Positions 1-8,033 of a stretch of DNA of 20,071 nucleotides are shown here, in pieces. The stretch covers positions 1-20,071 of the forward strand of contig JABMPV010000468.1 of assembly GCA_013202595.1 (NCBI GenBank), in the 5' to 3' direction. The position numbers and the translations under genes are program-made. The stretch's first letter is position 1; the number at the start of each line of letters is the position of its first letter. The notes beneath the pieces are model-generated. The model searched no databases. It had not been told where the DNA came from and saw nothing but the letters and a program-made list of their open reading frames with translations. Source of the DNA: a bacterium. GTDB lineage: Bacteria > Actinomycetota > Acidimicrobiia > Spongiisociales > UBA11373.

Positions 1-72
1 TCGCAGCACAGGGCCAGCCTATTGCCCGGCGCTGCACCATCATGGGCGGCAGTGGCGGCGCGGGAGGAGCGG

Positions 73-885
73 GTGAGCAGGGGTCACACCGAAGGTTCAG
101 GAGACGTCCGCCCCGTGCAGGTGCGGGGTCGGCGCGGACCGGGCGCGCCCGGAGCCATCGCGGCCGCCGCGGTGGCCATGGTTGCGCTGTATGCACTCTC
201 GACCGGATCCGGTACCGAACCCGGAGTCCCGACCACCACCACGTTCGTGGGTCTCGACCCATTCGACGCCGAACTCCAGGCCACGTCGATCACATCCACA
301 CCACTCTCCACAGACGGCACACCCGATCGGGATGCCGATGCGTTCGGCCTCGACGAAACCGATGTCGCCCAGATCGATGCCTTCGTCGATTGGGTCGGCC
401 ACTTCTGGTCGGCGGTGGGAGGCGATGGGGACCCGGCCATCTTCGTCGACGTGAATGCTGCGGAGTTCGGCCTCGGCGGCCTCGTCGACTTCCTCGCCGC
501 CTTCCACAGCCAGTTCGTTGCCTCTGAGTGCCGGATCATGGGGGCCAACGGGGTCGAGTGCACCGTCACCGCCCGCGATCCGGCCATCACGGCCATCACG
601 GCCATCGCTATCACCGGGCCATCCGAACGGCTGGTTGTCGGCATGGGCGGCAGCGGCCTCGAGTACGTGGAGACGCCGCCGATTCTCACCTCGACCGCCA
701 TCACTCTCTCAGGACACGCCAGGAGGGTCCATCCGGTCGAGTTCACCGCGGCGTGCGATCCGCAGACCATCCCGGATCCTCCCCCGCCGCAGCGGATCGG
801 AGTCCTCGCCGCCACCGGCGAGTGTGGCGACTTCCTGGCCGGGTTGGTACGCGAGTACCTGATCGGAGAATCGGGTAGCGGGTAA
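73..885 (+). CDS. Membrane-anchored extracytoplasmic protein of unknown function
   Basis: I do not recognise a family. The product is about 270 residues. A basic Arg-rich stretch is followed by one hydrophobic segment (GAIAAAAVAMVALYAL, about residues 27-42), then a Thr/Ser/Pro-rich linker and a globular domain. The globular part has four Cys in two close pairs (ASEC...VEC and AAC...GEC), which would suit disulfides outside the membrane. I chose the GTG at 73 because GGGAGGAG sits just upstream. The frame is open to the left window edge, with a TTG at 22, so a longer N-terminus cannot be excluded. It is not clearly in an operon with the acyltransferase 150 bp downstream. Coding is fairly sure, function unknown. 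Confidence 0.6.
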   Translation: MSRGHTEGSGDVRPVQVRGRRGPGAPGAIAAAAVAMVALYALSTGSGTEPGVPTTTTFVGLDPFDAELQATSITSTPLSTDGTPDRDADAFGLDETDVAQIDAFVDWVGHFWSAVGGDGDPAIFVDVNAAEFGLGGLVDFLAAFHSQFVASECRIMGANGVECTVTARDPAITAITAIAITGPSERLVVGMGGSGLEYVETPPILTSTAITLSGHARRVHPVEFTAACDPQTIPDPPPPQRIGVLAATGECGDFLAGLVREYLIGESGSG

Positions 886-1004
886 GACCGGTCAAGGCGT
901 CCGATCCCCCTCGCAGTCGGCATGCTCTCTACGCCCCGACCGGCGGCCGCTGATCCTCCCAACCAGAGGGGGTAAGGAGCTCCCTGCCGGTGACGATCCG
1001 ACCC

Positions 1005-1033
1005 GGGGCCATCCCTAGAGTGGGCGAGGCCCC
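1005..1033 (+). promoter_or_regulatory. Possible promoter and inverted repeat before the MBOAT gene
   Basis: TAGAGT at 1015-1020 fits a TANNNT -10 box, 13 bases before the ATG at 1034. The hexamers GGGGCC (1005-1010) and GGCCCC (1028-1033) are inverted copies that end exactly at the start codon. There is no clear Shine-Dalgarno in between. This suits a short leader or leaderless transcript, but it is pattern matching only. Confidence 0.3.
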
Positions 1034-2446
1034 ATGACGTTCAACAGCTTCGAGTACGCGGTACTCCTGACCGTCGTCTTCGCGCTCTACTGGCGCCTGG
1101 GCCGACGAGGTCAGAACGGCCTCCTCCTCGCGGCGTCGTATCTCTTCTACGGGTGGTGGGACTGGCGATTCCTCCCGCTCATCTGGGCGTCGACAGCGGT
1201 GGACTTCTTCGTCGCCCGAGCGATGGGGCGAGAGGACCGGGAAACTCGACGCCGGGTACTCCTCGCAACCAGCATCGCCGTCAACCTCGGCGTCCTCGCA
1301 TTCTTCAAGTACTTCGGGTTCTTCGTCGACTCTGCGGTGGGGATCCTCACCCGCCTCGGCTTCGAGACGGCGGGTCCGACACTGCAGGTCATCCTCCCGA
1401 TCGGCATCTCCTTCTACACGTTCCAGACCCTGTCGTACACCTTCGATGTGTACCGCCGTCGGCTCGAACCGAGCAGTGACCCGTTGTCGTTTGCGGTCTA
1501 TGTGGCCTTCTTCCCTCAGCTCGTCGCCGGTCCGATCGAGCGAGCTCGACGATTGCTCCCCCAATTCGAGAACGTCAGGGAGCCGATCGACAGCTCGCGA
1601 CTGTCATCCGGGCTGACGCTCATCTTCATCGGCCTGGTGAAGAAGGTGGCGATCGCCGACGCCCTCGCTCCCCTCGTCGAAGATGTGTTCGGCCGCTCGG
1701 CCTCCGCCGGGTGGATGGAGTTGACCGCCGGTGCACTCGCGTTCGCCATCCAGATCTACGGCGACTTCTCCGGCTACTCGTCCATCGCCAGGGGCTCTGC
1801 CCGCCTGCTCGGGATCGATCTGATGCGCAACTTCGAACAGCCCTACCTATCTCGGAACATCACCGACTTCTGGCGCACGTGGCACATCTCTCTCTCGACG
1901 TGGCTGCGCGACTACCTCTACGTGCCCCTCGGTGGTAACAGGGGCAGGACGGTGACGACGATCCGGAACGTGATGATCACCATGCTGCTGGGCGGGCTCT
2001 GGCACGGAGCTTCCTGGACATTCGTGGTGTGGGGTGGTCTCCACGGTGCATACCTGGCCGTCCACCGCGTGGTCCGGCCCGTCCGGACTCGTTCGGCGAC
2101 CGACATGATCCGGCCGCGCGATGTCCCCGCCGTTCTCAGCACCTTCGCCCTGGTGACTCTGACGTGGATCCTGTTCCGCGCCGCGACGTTCGGCGATGCG
2201 GTCGACTACCTGACGGGTCTGTTCTCGTTCCGGTCGGGGCCGCTGCCGATCGATGCGCTGGCTCTCCTCCTCCCGGCGATCGCCGCGATCCTGGTACTGG
2301 ACCTGGCTCAAAGAGCGTCCGGCAACCACGCTGTCATCCTCTCGTGGCCGTACCCTCTCCGGGGCCTCGCCTACGGACTCGGCGCAGTAGCTCTCATCGT
2401 GTTCAGCGGCCAGGCGGCCGTCCCCTTCCTGTACTTCCAGTTCTGA
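1034..2446 (+). CDS. MBOAT family O-acyltransferase (AlgI-like)
   Basis: This 470-residue polytopic membrane protein is of normal length for bacterial AlgI/DltB-type MBOAT enzymes. These move acyl groups, usually acetyl, across the membrane onto exported polysaccharide or wall polymers. Visible family landmarks are an N-terminal FNSFEYAVLL followed by a YLFYGWWDWRF block (residues 36-46), ISFYTFQTLSY (125-135), FPQLVAGPIER (160-170), DFWRTWHISLSTWLRDYLY (278-296), and the catalytic-site block GGLWHGASW with the invariant His at 324. The stop codon overlaps the ATG of the next gene by one base, so the two are translationally coupled. The neighbour is an SGNH-type protein, the usual partner of these transferases. 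The polymer substrate cannot be told from sequence, because no glycan synthesis genes are in the window. Confidence 0.93.
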   Translation: MTFNSFEYAVLLTVVFALYWRLGRRGQNGLLLAASYLFYGWWDWRFLPLIWASTAVDFFVARAMGREDRETRRRVLLATSIAVNLGVLAFFKYFGFFVDSAVGILTRLGFETAGPTLQVILPIGISFYTFQTLSYTFDVYRRRLEPSSDPLSFAVYVAFFPQLVAGPIERARRLLPQFENVREPIDSSRLSSGLTLIFIGLVKKVAIADALAPLVEDVFGRSASAGWMELTAGALAFAIQIYGDFSGYSSIARGSARLLGIDLMRNFEQPYLSRNITDFWRTWHISLSTWLRDYLYVPLGGNRGRTVTTIRNVMITMLLGGLWHGASWTFVVWGGLHGAYLAVHRVVRPVRTRSATDMIRPRDVPAVLSTFALVTLTWILFRAATFGDAVDYLTGLFSFRSGPLPIDALALLLPAIAAILVLDLAQRASGNHAVILSWPYPLRGLAYGLGAVALIVFSGQAAVPFLYFQF

Positions 2447-3504
2447 TGAGTGGTCTCCTGCGTTCGAAGGCGCTCATCGTGGCAGTGGCCGTGTTGGCAC
2501 TGGCCGAGGTCGGCGCCCGAGTGGTGGCCGCACGAGTGGGATCTCCGGTGACATGGGACTCGCCGTACACCCAGGACAAGGCAGCTCAGATCCTCGAATT
2601 GGGCCGAGAGCAAGGGGGAGCCGACATCGTCTTCCTCGGCTCCTCGATCGTCAACGCAGGGATCGAGCCTTCGATCATCACCGCTTCTCTCCCACCCGGG
2701 ATCGTCGCCTACAACGCCGGCATCCCCGGGAGTTCTGCAGGTACGTGGCGGGTGTGGGCTCAGGACACGGTGTACCGCCACCTGTGCCCCGAAGTCGTTG
2801 TGATCGGCGTCACGGTGCGGGACATCAATGACAACGCCCCGGGGGTCGCCTCCGACCCCGCGAGGTACCTGGAGAGTCGAGGGAGGAAGGCTTTCATCGG
2901 CAGCACCGGACAGGTCGAATCCGGTCTCTCCGCCATCGAATCGATCTCAGCACTGGTACGGGTGCGCGGTCTGCTGCGACGGCCGGTCGACACGCTGAAA
3001 GTGCTCACCGGGCGCCCTGTCGACGGATGGCGACTGACCAGACTCACCGAATTCGGCCGCTACTACGCGTTCGATGCCAAGGTGTATGCACTGAATGACG
3101 CGAGACGCGATCGCCTCCGCACGAGCACCTTCCGGGACTTCTCCGTTGGTGGCATCGAGACCGCGGCAATCGTCGGCATGATCGACGATGCACACGCAGG
3201 CGGTGCAATCGTGGTCCTGGTCGAGACGCCAGTGATGGAACGTGATCTCGTGCCGCTGCTACCCGGGGGCGATGCCGACCTCGAGGCCTTCCGCTCGGTG
3301 CTGGGTTCGCTCGCATCCCTGACGGACGCCCCGTTGATGCAGTTCCCGGACCTCACCGACCGGGACGAGTTGTTCGCCGACGAATACCACCTGAATGGAG
3401 AAGGCGTAGCGATCGTCACCGAGCGGATCGCCTGGATGCTCGCCCCGATCCTGCCCCCGACCGGCGGCCACTGTCCGGCACTCCAGTCCCATCCGGAGGA
3501 CTGA
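2446..3504 (+). CDS. SGNH/AlgX-AlgJ-like protein, partner of the MBOAT
   Basis: This is a 352-residue protein with an N-terminal signal anchor (KALIVAVAVLALAEVGARVV, residues 8-27) and an extracytoplasmic SGNH-type fold. Block I is VFLGSSIVNAG (62-72) with the nucleophile Ser at 66 or 67. A Gly-containing block is YNAGIPGSSAG (89-99). A polar block, VTVRDINDN, follows the hydrophobic strand. The C-terminal block is DEYHLNGEG with Asp312 and His315. I chose the ATG at 2446 because it overlaps the TGA of the MBOAT gene by one base. Proteins of this kind work with MBOAT membrane transferases to place acetyl groups on secreted glycans. That role is inferred from family and pairing. Divergence in the middle blocks means activity could be transferase, esterase or only binding. 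Confidence 0.8.
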   Translation: MSGLLRSKALIVAVAVLALAEVGARVVAARVGSPVTWDSPYTQDKAAQILELGREQGGADIVFLGSSIVNAGIEPSIITASLPPGIVAYNAGIPGSSAGTWRVWAQDTVYRHLCPEVVVIGVTVRDINDNAPGVASDPARYLESRGRKAFIGSTGQVESGLSAIESISALVRVRGLLRRPVDTLKVLTGRPVDGWRLTRLTEFGRYYAFDAKVYALNDARRDRLRTSTFRDFSVGGIETAAIVGMIDDAHAGGAIVVLVETPVMERDLVPLLPGGDADLEAFRSVLGSLASLTDAPLMQFPDLTDRDELFADEYHLNGEGVAIVTERIAWMLAPILPPTGGHCPALQSHPED

Positions 3505-3582
3505 CGACTGCTCGATCCATCGAACATCGGACAGTTGATGGCCGAGCGCCGACGGTCAGGAGCGCGCCCTGATAGACGCGTG

Positions 3583-3606
3583 CTAGTGCTCTGGCCGGAG
3601 CACTAG
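3583..3606. terminator. Hairpin between convergent genes, likely bidirectional terminator
   Basis: CTAGTGCTC (3583-3591) and GAGCACTAG (3598-3606) form a perfect 9-bp stem with a 6-base loop. It lies between the rightward SGNH gene and the leftward dehydrogenase. The TAG that ends the dehydrogenase frame (3603-3605) lies inside the stem. There is no clear T-tract on either side, so a weak or Rho-assisted terminator is possible. Confidence 0.6.
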
Positions 3607-5633
3607 TACGCAGCCAGGTCGGCTGCCTGTTCGACGATCCCGGCGAGGTTCGGGAGCAACTGGGCTTCGAGACTACCGGCGAAGGGGAATGACGGGACGT
3701 CGTGCGCCGTGTAGCGGCGGATCGGGGCGTCCAGCCAATCGAATGCCTTCTCCGAGATCTGAGCCGCCACCTCGGCACCGAAGCCGAGGAACCCGTTGTC
3801 CTCGTGGACGATGAGCACCTTTGATGTCCGCTGCACGGCGGCCTCGATCGAGGCCCAATCGAGCGGTCACAGTGATCGAAGGTCGAGTACCGAGACCTCG
3901 ATGCCTTCCTTGGCAAGGATGTCGGCTGCCTGGACCGCGAAGTGGGACATGGCCCCGTAGGCGATGATCGTCAGATCTCCGCCGTCGCGGCGCAGTGCCG
4001 CGGTGCCGATCGGGACGGTGTAGTCGCCCTCCGGATACGGCCCCTTGACCAGTCGGTACAGGCGCTTCGGCTCGAGGATCATGACCGGGTCGGGATCGTC
4101 GACCGCAGCCCGCAGCAGGCCCTTGGCATCGGCGGGAGTCGACGGCACGACCACCTTGAGCCCGGGGACGTGGGAGTAGAAGGCCTCGATGGACTGGCTG
4201 TGATAGAGCGCACCGTGGATTCCACCACCGTACGGCGTGCGGATGACGATGGGACAGGCCCATCCCCCGTTGGACCGGTAGTGGAGCCGAGCGGCCTCGG
4301 ACACGATCTGGTTGAAGGCCGGGTGGATGAAATCGGCGAACTGGATCTCGGGAAGTGGAAGGGTGCCGGTCGCCGTCATCCCGATGGACAGGCCCACGAT
4401 GAGGGATTCCGCCAGCGGTGCGTTGAACGACCGATCGCGACCGAATGCCTCCGTCAACCCGACGGTTGCCTTGAACACGCCGCCCTTGGGGTCTGCCACG
4501 TCCTCACCGAAGATCACCGTCTCGGGCCGCTCGGACATGATCTCGTGGAGAGCCTTGTTGATCGCAGTGATCATGTTGTCGGTCTCGCCCTCGGGTTCGA
4601 CGATCAGATCGACCACCGGCACCGTGTTCTCGATCGGCCTGGCATACACCTTGGACAAGGCGTCGGTGGGGTCTGCGGCTGCCTCGGCCAACTCCACGCC
4701 GCGCGCCACCTCTGAGATCGCCCACTCCTCGATCTCGGTCTCGACGTCCTGGGGTAGCAGGCGAGTCTCGATCAGGTACTGCTTGAGGATCTCAATGGGA
4801 TCGCGACGCCGCCACTGTGCAACCTCTTCGGGGGATCGGTACTGCCGATCGTCGTCATCCGAGGTATGGGCGTAATACCGGTACGTCCTGGCCTCGATGA
4901 AGGTGGGCCCTCCACCCGATCGGGCGCGTCTCACGGCTTCGGATGCCACTCCATACACGGCCAGGATGTCGTTGCCGTCCACAGACACCGCAGGGATTCC
5001 GTAGCCGGCGGCCCGTGCGGCCAGATCGCCCGCCACCTCATCGACCACCGGGACCGAGATTGCGTACTGGTTGTTCTCGATGACGAACACGAGTGGGAGA
5101 TCATGGATTGCAGCGAAGTTCAGTGCTTCGTGGAAGTCGCCTTCGGATGTCGACCCCTCGCCTCCCCAAACCATGACGACGCTGCCCAGGCCGCGCCGCT
5201 TCGACTCGAAGGCGATACCTGCGGCATGGGGGTACTGGGTCGCGATGACCGAGGAATGGGAGAAGATCCGAAGACCGGGATGGGACCAGTGATTGGGCAT
5301 CTGACGGCCACCACTGGTCGGATCGGACTCCTTGGAGAACACGCCCAGGAACAGATCCTCTGTGGTGAACCCGAGGGCCAGCACTCCGGCAATGTCGCGG
5401 TAGTACGGGAGCGCCCAGTCGACTTCCTGATCCAGGGCCATGACCGATCCCACCTGGGCGGCCTCGTGACCGGAGGACGAGAGCACGAACGGTGCCCGGC
5501 CCTGGCGGTTGAGTGCCCACATGCGGTCGTCGAGGCGCCGCGCCAGCACCATCCTGCGATACATCTCTATCAAGGTGGCGTCGCTGAGCCCCATGTCGAG
5601 ATGGTTCTGTACGGGATCGATCCCGATCGTCAC
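3603..5633 (-). pseudogene. Fused E1 alpha/beta 2-oxoacid dehydrogenase interrupted by an in-frame TGA
   Basis: The frame encodes a 676-codon fusion of the alpha and beta subunits of a thiamine-diphosphate E1, of the branched-chain 2-oxoacid/pyruvate dehydrogenase type. The alpha part (about 1-330) has PYYRDIAGVLALG, GGRQMPNHW and the ThDP motif GEGSTSEGDFHEALNF (158-173) closed by ENN (186-188). The beta part (from about 350) has VIFGEDVADPKGGVF, FNAPLAES, EIQFADFIHPAFNQIVSEAA and RTPYGGGIHG. Codon 589 is TGA (3867-3869), between DLRSL and PLDW. The same frame then continues with the family C-terminus, including VLIVHEDNGFLGFGAEVAAQ, to a TAG at 3603. The GTG start at 5633 has GGAGGAG five bases upstream. 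A truncated 588-residue product would lack the end of the transketolase C-terminal domain. A CGA-to-TGA change, sequencing error or readthrough could explain the stop. No E2 or E3 gene is adjacent. Confidence 0.88.
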
Positions 5634-5912
5634 AGAAACTCCTCCATCGTCGTCCCGATCGCGGGTCGTGCAGTCGTGTTCAGTTTCCGGTCGTCGCCGC
5701 TGCGCCGGCGATGTCGCGAATCCGCTCTTCAGCCTGACTCACAGCATCCGCTCCCGCGCCGCCGCCGGCACCCACAGGGTATTACCGAGATGCGACCCAT
5801 GTGCGCAGCGGTCGATCGGGCTGAATACGCCCGGGACGCCCCCAGCGAGGACCGTCGCGATCTTAGCCTTGGGCAGTCCAGCGAGCCGGGGTGAGTTGTC
5901 CCACCAGAGGGG

Positions 5913-5918
5913 TACCAT
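5913..5918 (+). promoter_or_regulatory. Possible leaderless -10 box
   Basis: TACCAT fits TANNNT and lies eight bases before the ATG at 5927, so transcription would begin at or next to the start codon. No Shine-Dalgarno is seen here, which agrees with a leaderless message. The roughly 290 bases between this gene and the divergent dehydrogenase hold no other gene that I can support. Confidence 0.4.
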
Positions 5919-5926
5919 CCCCGCCG

Positions 5927-6697
5927 ATGGCATCCGCTGCGTACCTCCGTGTCTACCTCCCTGAAGACGACCTCGCCGGCTATCCCGAGCACACCGCCGG
6001 GAGCCGCCACGGCGACGGCGTCATGATCGGCGACGACTTCGCCGTATGGCAGGAACCCGACGATGACGACGCCTTCGTCGCAGAAGTCGATGGGCGGCGC
6101 TACATCTGCCCCCGGACGCCGAAACTGCGCATGTTGGAGGGCCTCATCGCATTTCGCCGCGCCTACCCGGGGTCGACAGCATCGCTGCTGGTCCCCGATC
6201 TCGTCGCAGACCGGGCTGCCGAGGAGTTGGAGAATCTCCAGAGCACGCGGCCGGGCGAGCGCAGCCACATCCTCACCTCGCCCTTCTACGCGCCACTGCG
6301 ATGGTTCGTCGCCTTCGACCCCGCAGACAGAGAGTTGATCGAGAGCGCCAACGGGCTCTCCATCAGATACCGGACCACCCAGCACCTCGCCCGGCTCCGC
6401 ATGGAGCGCGCCATCACAGTGCTCGAGGGTGTCGGCTTCGACGACTCGATGGTGGACGAAGTGAGCGATGTCGAGGGCTGGCTGGAGACATTCCAGTCGG
6501 ATTCACTGGTCGAACTCGACTATGGCGGGGCGGCCCGGTACTTCTCCGACGGCGACCTCGTGATCGACGAGACGGCTGCCGAAGTGCACGCCAGTCTGTC
6601 GGCCCTGGAGAAGGGTGACCTCGAGGAAGCAGGCGATCGCTACGCCGCCGCTGCCAGCAGGTGGGCGCCCATCCAGGCCCTCACATATGCCAACTGA
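5927..6697 (+). CDS. Conserved hypothetical protein
   Basis: The 256-residue product is soluble and acidic, with no signal peptide or membrane segment. It begins YLRVYLPEDDLAGYPEH and has a short acidic run (EPDDDD), a central helical stretch (FRRAYPGSTASLLVPDLVADRAAEELENLQ) and, near the middle, FYAPLRWFVAFDPADRE. The C-terminus is a helical repeat-like tail rich in Ala and Glu. I do not recognise a catalytic motif. I chose the internal ATG at 5927 over an upstream start at 5891 because the upstream stretch reads as non-coding and the TACCAT box sits just before it. The gene overlaps the following DUF1992 gene by 11 bases, suggesting co-expression. Coding is well supported, function unknown. 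Confidence 0.75.
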   Translation: MASAAYLRVYLPEDDLAGYPEHTAGSRHGDGVMIGDDFAVWQEPDDDDAFVAEVDGRRYICPRTPKLRMLEGLIAFRRAYPGSTASLLVPDLVADRAAEELENLQSTRPGERSHILTSPFYAPLRWFVAFDPADRELIESANGLSIRYRTTQHLARLRMERAITVLEGVGFDDSMVDEVSDVEGWLETFQSDSLVELDYGGAARYFSDGDLVIDETAAEVHASLSALEKGDLEEAGDRYAAAASRWAPIQALTYAN

Positions 6698-7016
6698 GCC
6701 CGAATCGCCGCTCGACCCACCTCTGTACGAATCCGTCATCGAACGCCGCATCGGCGAGGCGATGGAGCGAGGCGAGTTCGATCACCTGCCCGGGTCCTGC
6801 AAGCCGATCGAGGGTCTCAACGTTGCCTACGACCCCGAGTGGTGGTTGAAGCGCTGGGTGACCCGCGAGAACCTCACAGACCTGAGGCGCGAACTGGTCG
6901 CACAGCGCACACGCGAGACGGTGAGGCTGAGGGCGAACGTCGACCCGGCGGTGAACAGCGAACGGCTTGCACACATCGAAGCCAGGATCACTGCGATCGA
7001 CGAGCGGTTGCACTGA
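6687..7016 (+). CDS. DUF1992 (DnaJ homologue subfamily C28-like) protein
   Basis: This 109-residue protein has the hallmark of the DUF1992 / DnaJ-C28 conserved domain. An N-terminal helix leads into IGEAMERGEFDHLPGSCKPI (residues 17-36), followed by the DPEWWLKRWVTREN block and a charged helical tail. The usual LPGxGKP core is LPGSCKP here, a mild divergence at the second Gly. No J domain is present, which is normal for bacterial members. The ATG at 6687 overlaps the end of the previous gene by 11 bases, so translation is probably coupled. The molecular role of the family is not settled. Confidence 0.8.
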   Translation: MPTEPESPLDPPLYESVIERRIGEAMERGEFDHLPGSCKPIEGLNVAYDPEWWLKRWVTRENLTDLRRELVAQRTRETVRLRANVDPAVNSERLAHIEARITAIDERLH

Positions 7017-7126
7017 GAGGCCGAAGACCCCGCCGGTCGATGGCTCGCCGTCGGCTGATCCCCGATCCCGGACCAACCGACCGGCGTGCCCTCCGGGTCG
7101 CCGGGCAGGACGCCTCTCTCCAGCGG

Positions 7127-7132
7127 TAGCAT
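7127..7132 (+). promoter_or_regulatory. Possible -10 box upstream of the NfeD-like gene
   Basis: TAGCAT fits TANNNT. It lies 36 bases before the GTG at 7169, leaving a short leader that contains GGGAGGT. No convincing -35 is seen. Confidence 0.3.
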
Positions 7133-7168
7133 CGGCACGCGTTGCGGGGCGTATCGAGGGAGGTAACA

Positions 7169-7651
7169 GTGGCGGTTGTGCTCGGAGTGGCCGCCGTCAT
7201 CGGCGCCACCGCCCTGATCGTCGACCGCTATCTCCTCGGCGGCCGCGAAGGCGGCGGTGTCATGATCCTGCGACTGATCGCCCGCCTGCTCGTCTTCGGC
7301 GGTGTGGGAGGCCTTGCCCTAACGCTCCTGTCGCTTCCGGGATATGCAGTCCTTCCTGCCACCATCGCCTTCGCCGCAACAGGCGCATGGCTCGGCAGCA
7401 CGCTCGATTCCCTGGATCCCGATGGTTGGGACCAGGGAACGTCCGACGCGATCGAAGGAGGGCCGGCGCTGGTGATCGAGACGGTCACCCGCGATTCGGG
7501 GCAGGTGATGGTCGATGACGGAGCGGAACGCTGGTACCTGGCCGCCCGCCCGTTCCGGGACGGCCACTACGAAGCCGACTCGACCGTGGTGGTGGTCTCG
7601 ATCCGCGATGGCGTCGCGCTCGTCGCCCGGAGGGAAGAGGTCGGCCGTTGA
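7169..7651 (+). CDS. NfeD-like membrane protein with OB-fold tail
   Basis: The product is 160 residues. Two or three hydrophobic segments cover the first half (VLGVAAVIGATALIV and LLVFGGVGGLALTLLSLPGY, then AVLPATIAFAATGAWLG). A short C-terminal beta domain contains TRDSGQVMVDDGAERWYLAA and STVVVVSIRDGVALVAR. This order matches the short NfeD family, in which a soluble OB-fold follows the membrane part and partners with SPFH/stomatin-type proteins. No SPFH gene is in the window. The GTG at 7169 is preferred over an upstream TTG because GGGAGGT sits four to five bases before it. The next gene overlaps its stop by four bases. The family call rests on the C-terminal pattern only. Confidence 0.65.
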   Translation: MAVVLGVAAVIGATALIVDRYLLGGREGGGVMILRLIARLLVFGGVGGLALTLLSLPGYAVLPATIAFAATGAWLGSTLDSLDPDGWDQGTSDAIEGGPALVIETVTRDSGQVMVDDGAERWYLAARPFRDGHYEADSTVVVVSIRDGVALVARREEVGR

Positions 7652-7962
7652 CCTACGCAGACCAGATCGTCGACCTCGCCGATCAGGGCGCCGCTCGCAT
7701 CGAAGACGTCCGTCGTCAGTTGGAGACCATGCGCGCGGGCAACAGGAATGCCGCCTGGATCGAACCCGTCGAGGTGCTGTTGTCGATGGTCGAGGAGATC
7801 GTCAATGGAGCCAGGGTCCTGGCTCTCGATGACGCTCCGGGCGAGTCGGAGGATTCAGGCGATGAGTTGACCGCAGCAGTCGACGAGTTGAAGGCTGCAG
7901 TGATGGACCTCATCGCCAAAGTCGGAGAGATGAGCAGGACGCCATCCGACCCGGATGAGTGA
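7648..7962 (+). CDS. Small coiled-coil protein, partner of the NfeD-like gene
   Basis: The 104-residue product is almost wholly helical and acidic. Likely coiled coils are at ARIEDVRRQLETM and at ELTAAVDELKAAVMDLIAKVGEM near the C-terminus. I do not recognise a family. It starts with TTG at 7648, overlapping the TGA of the upstream gene (TTGA), with a GGAAGAGG-like site upstream, so it is probably made together with the NfeD-like membrane protein. Confidence 0.65.
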   Translation: MTYADQIVDLADQGAARIEDVRRQLETMRAGNRNAAWIEPVEVLLSMVEEIVNGARVLALDDAPGESEDSGDELTAAVDELKAAVMDLIAKVGEMSRTPSDPDE

Positions 7963-8020
7963 GCGTTCCATCCTCGGCCGTCCGGTGCCCTGCCTCGACC
8001 TCTGATCGACGCCCACGCTC

Positions 8021-8026
8021 TAGCCT
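8021..8026 (+). promoter_or_regulatory. Possible leaderless -10 box of the EamA gene
   Basis: TAGCCT fits TANNNT and ends seven bases before the ATG at 8034. No ribosome binding site precedes this ATG, consistent with a leaderless transcript. Confidence 0.4.
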
Positions 8027-8033
8027 CCTGCGG

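Noticed and set aside
84..962. Long minus-strand frame opposite the first gene
   Set aside because: Shadow of the plus-strand gene. Content is Arg/Ser/Pro-rich and no ribosome binding site is present.
3942..4715. Plus-strand frame opposite the dehydrogenase
   Set aside because: The minus-strand E1 motifs are unambiguous across this whole stretch.
4866..5894. 342-codon plus-strand frame opposite the E1 alpha part
   Set aside because: Antisense shadow created by high GC. It overlaps the recognised ThDP-binding region and has no family features.
960..5917. Shared CCAGAGGGG(G)TA before the MBOAT gene (near 962) and before the 5927 gene (near 5903)
   Set aside because: Only two copies of a GC-rich dozen bases, at different distances from the starts. 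Chance is a sufficient explanation.
5739..5933. Small minus-strand frames in the divergent intergenic region
   Set aside because: No ribosome binding site or recognisable protein. They overlap the promoter and start region of the 5927 gene.
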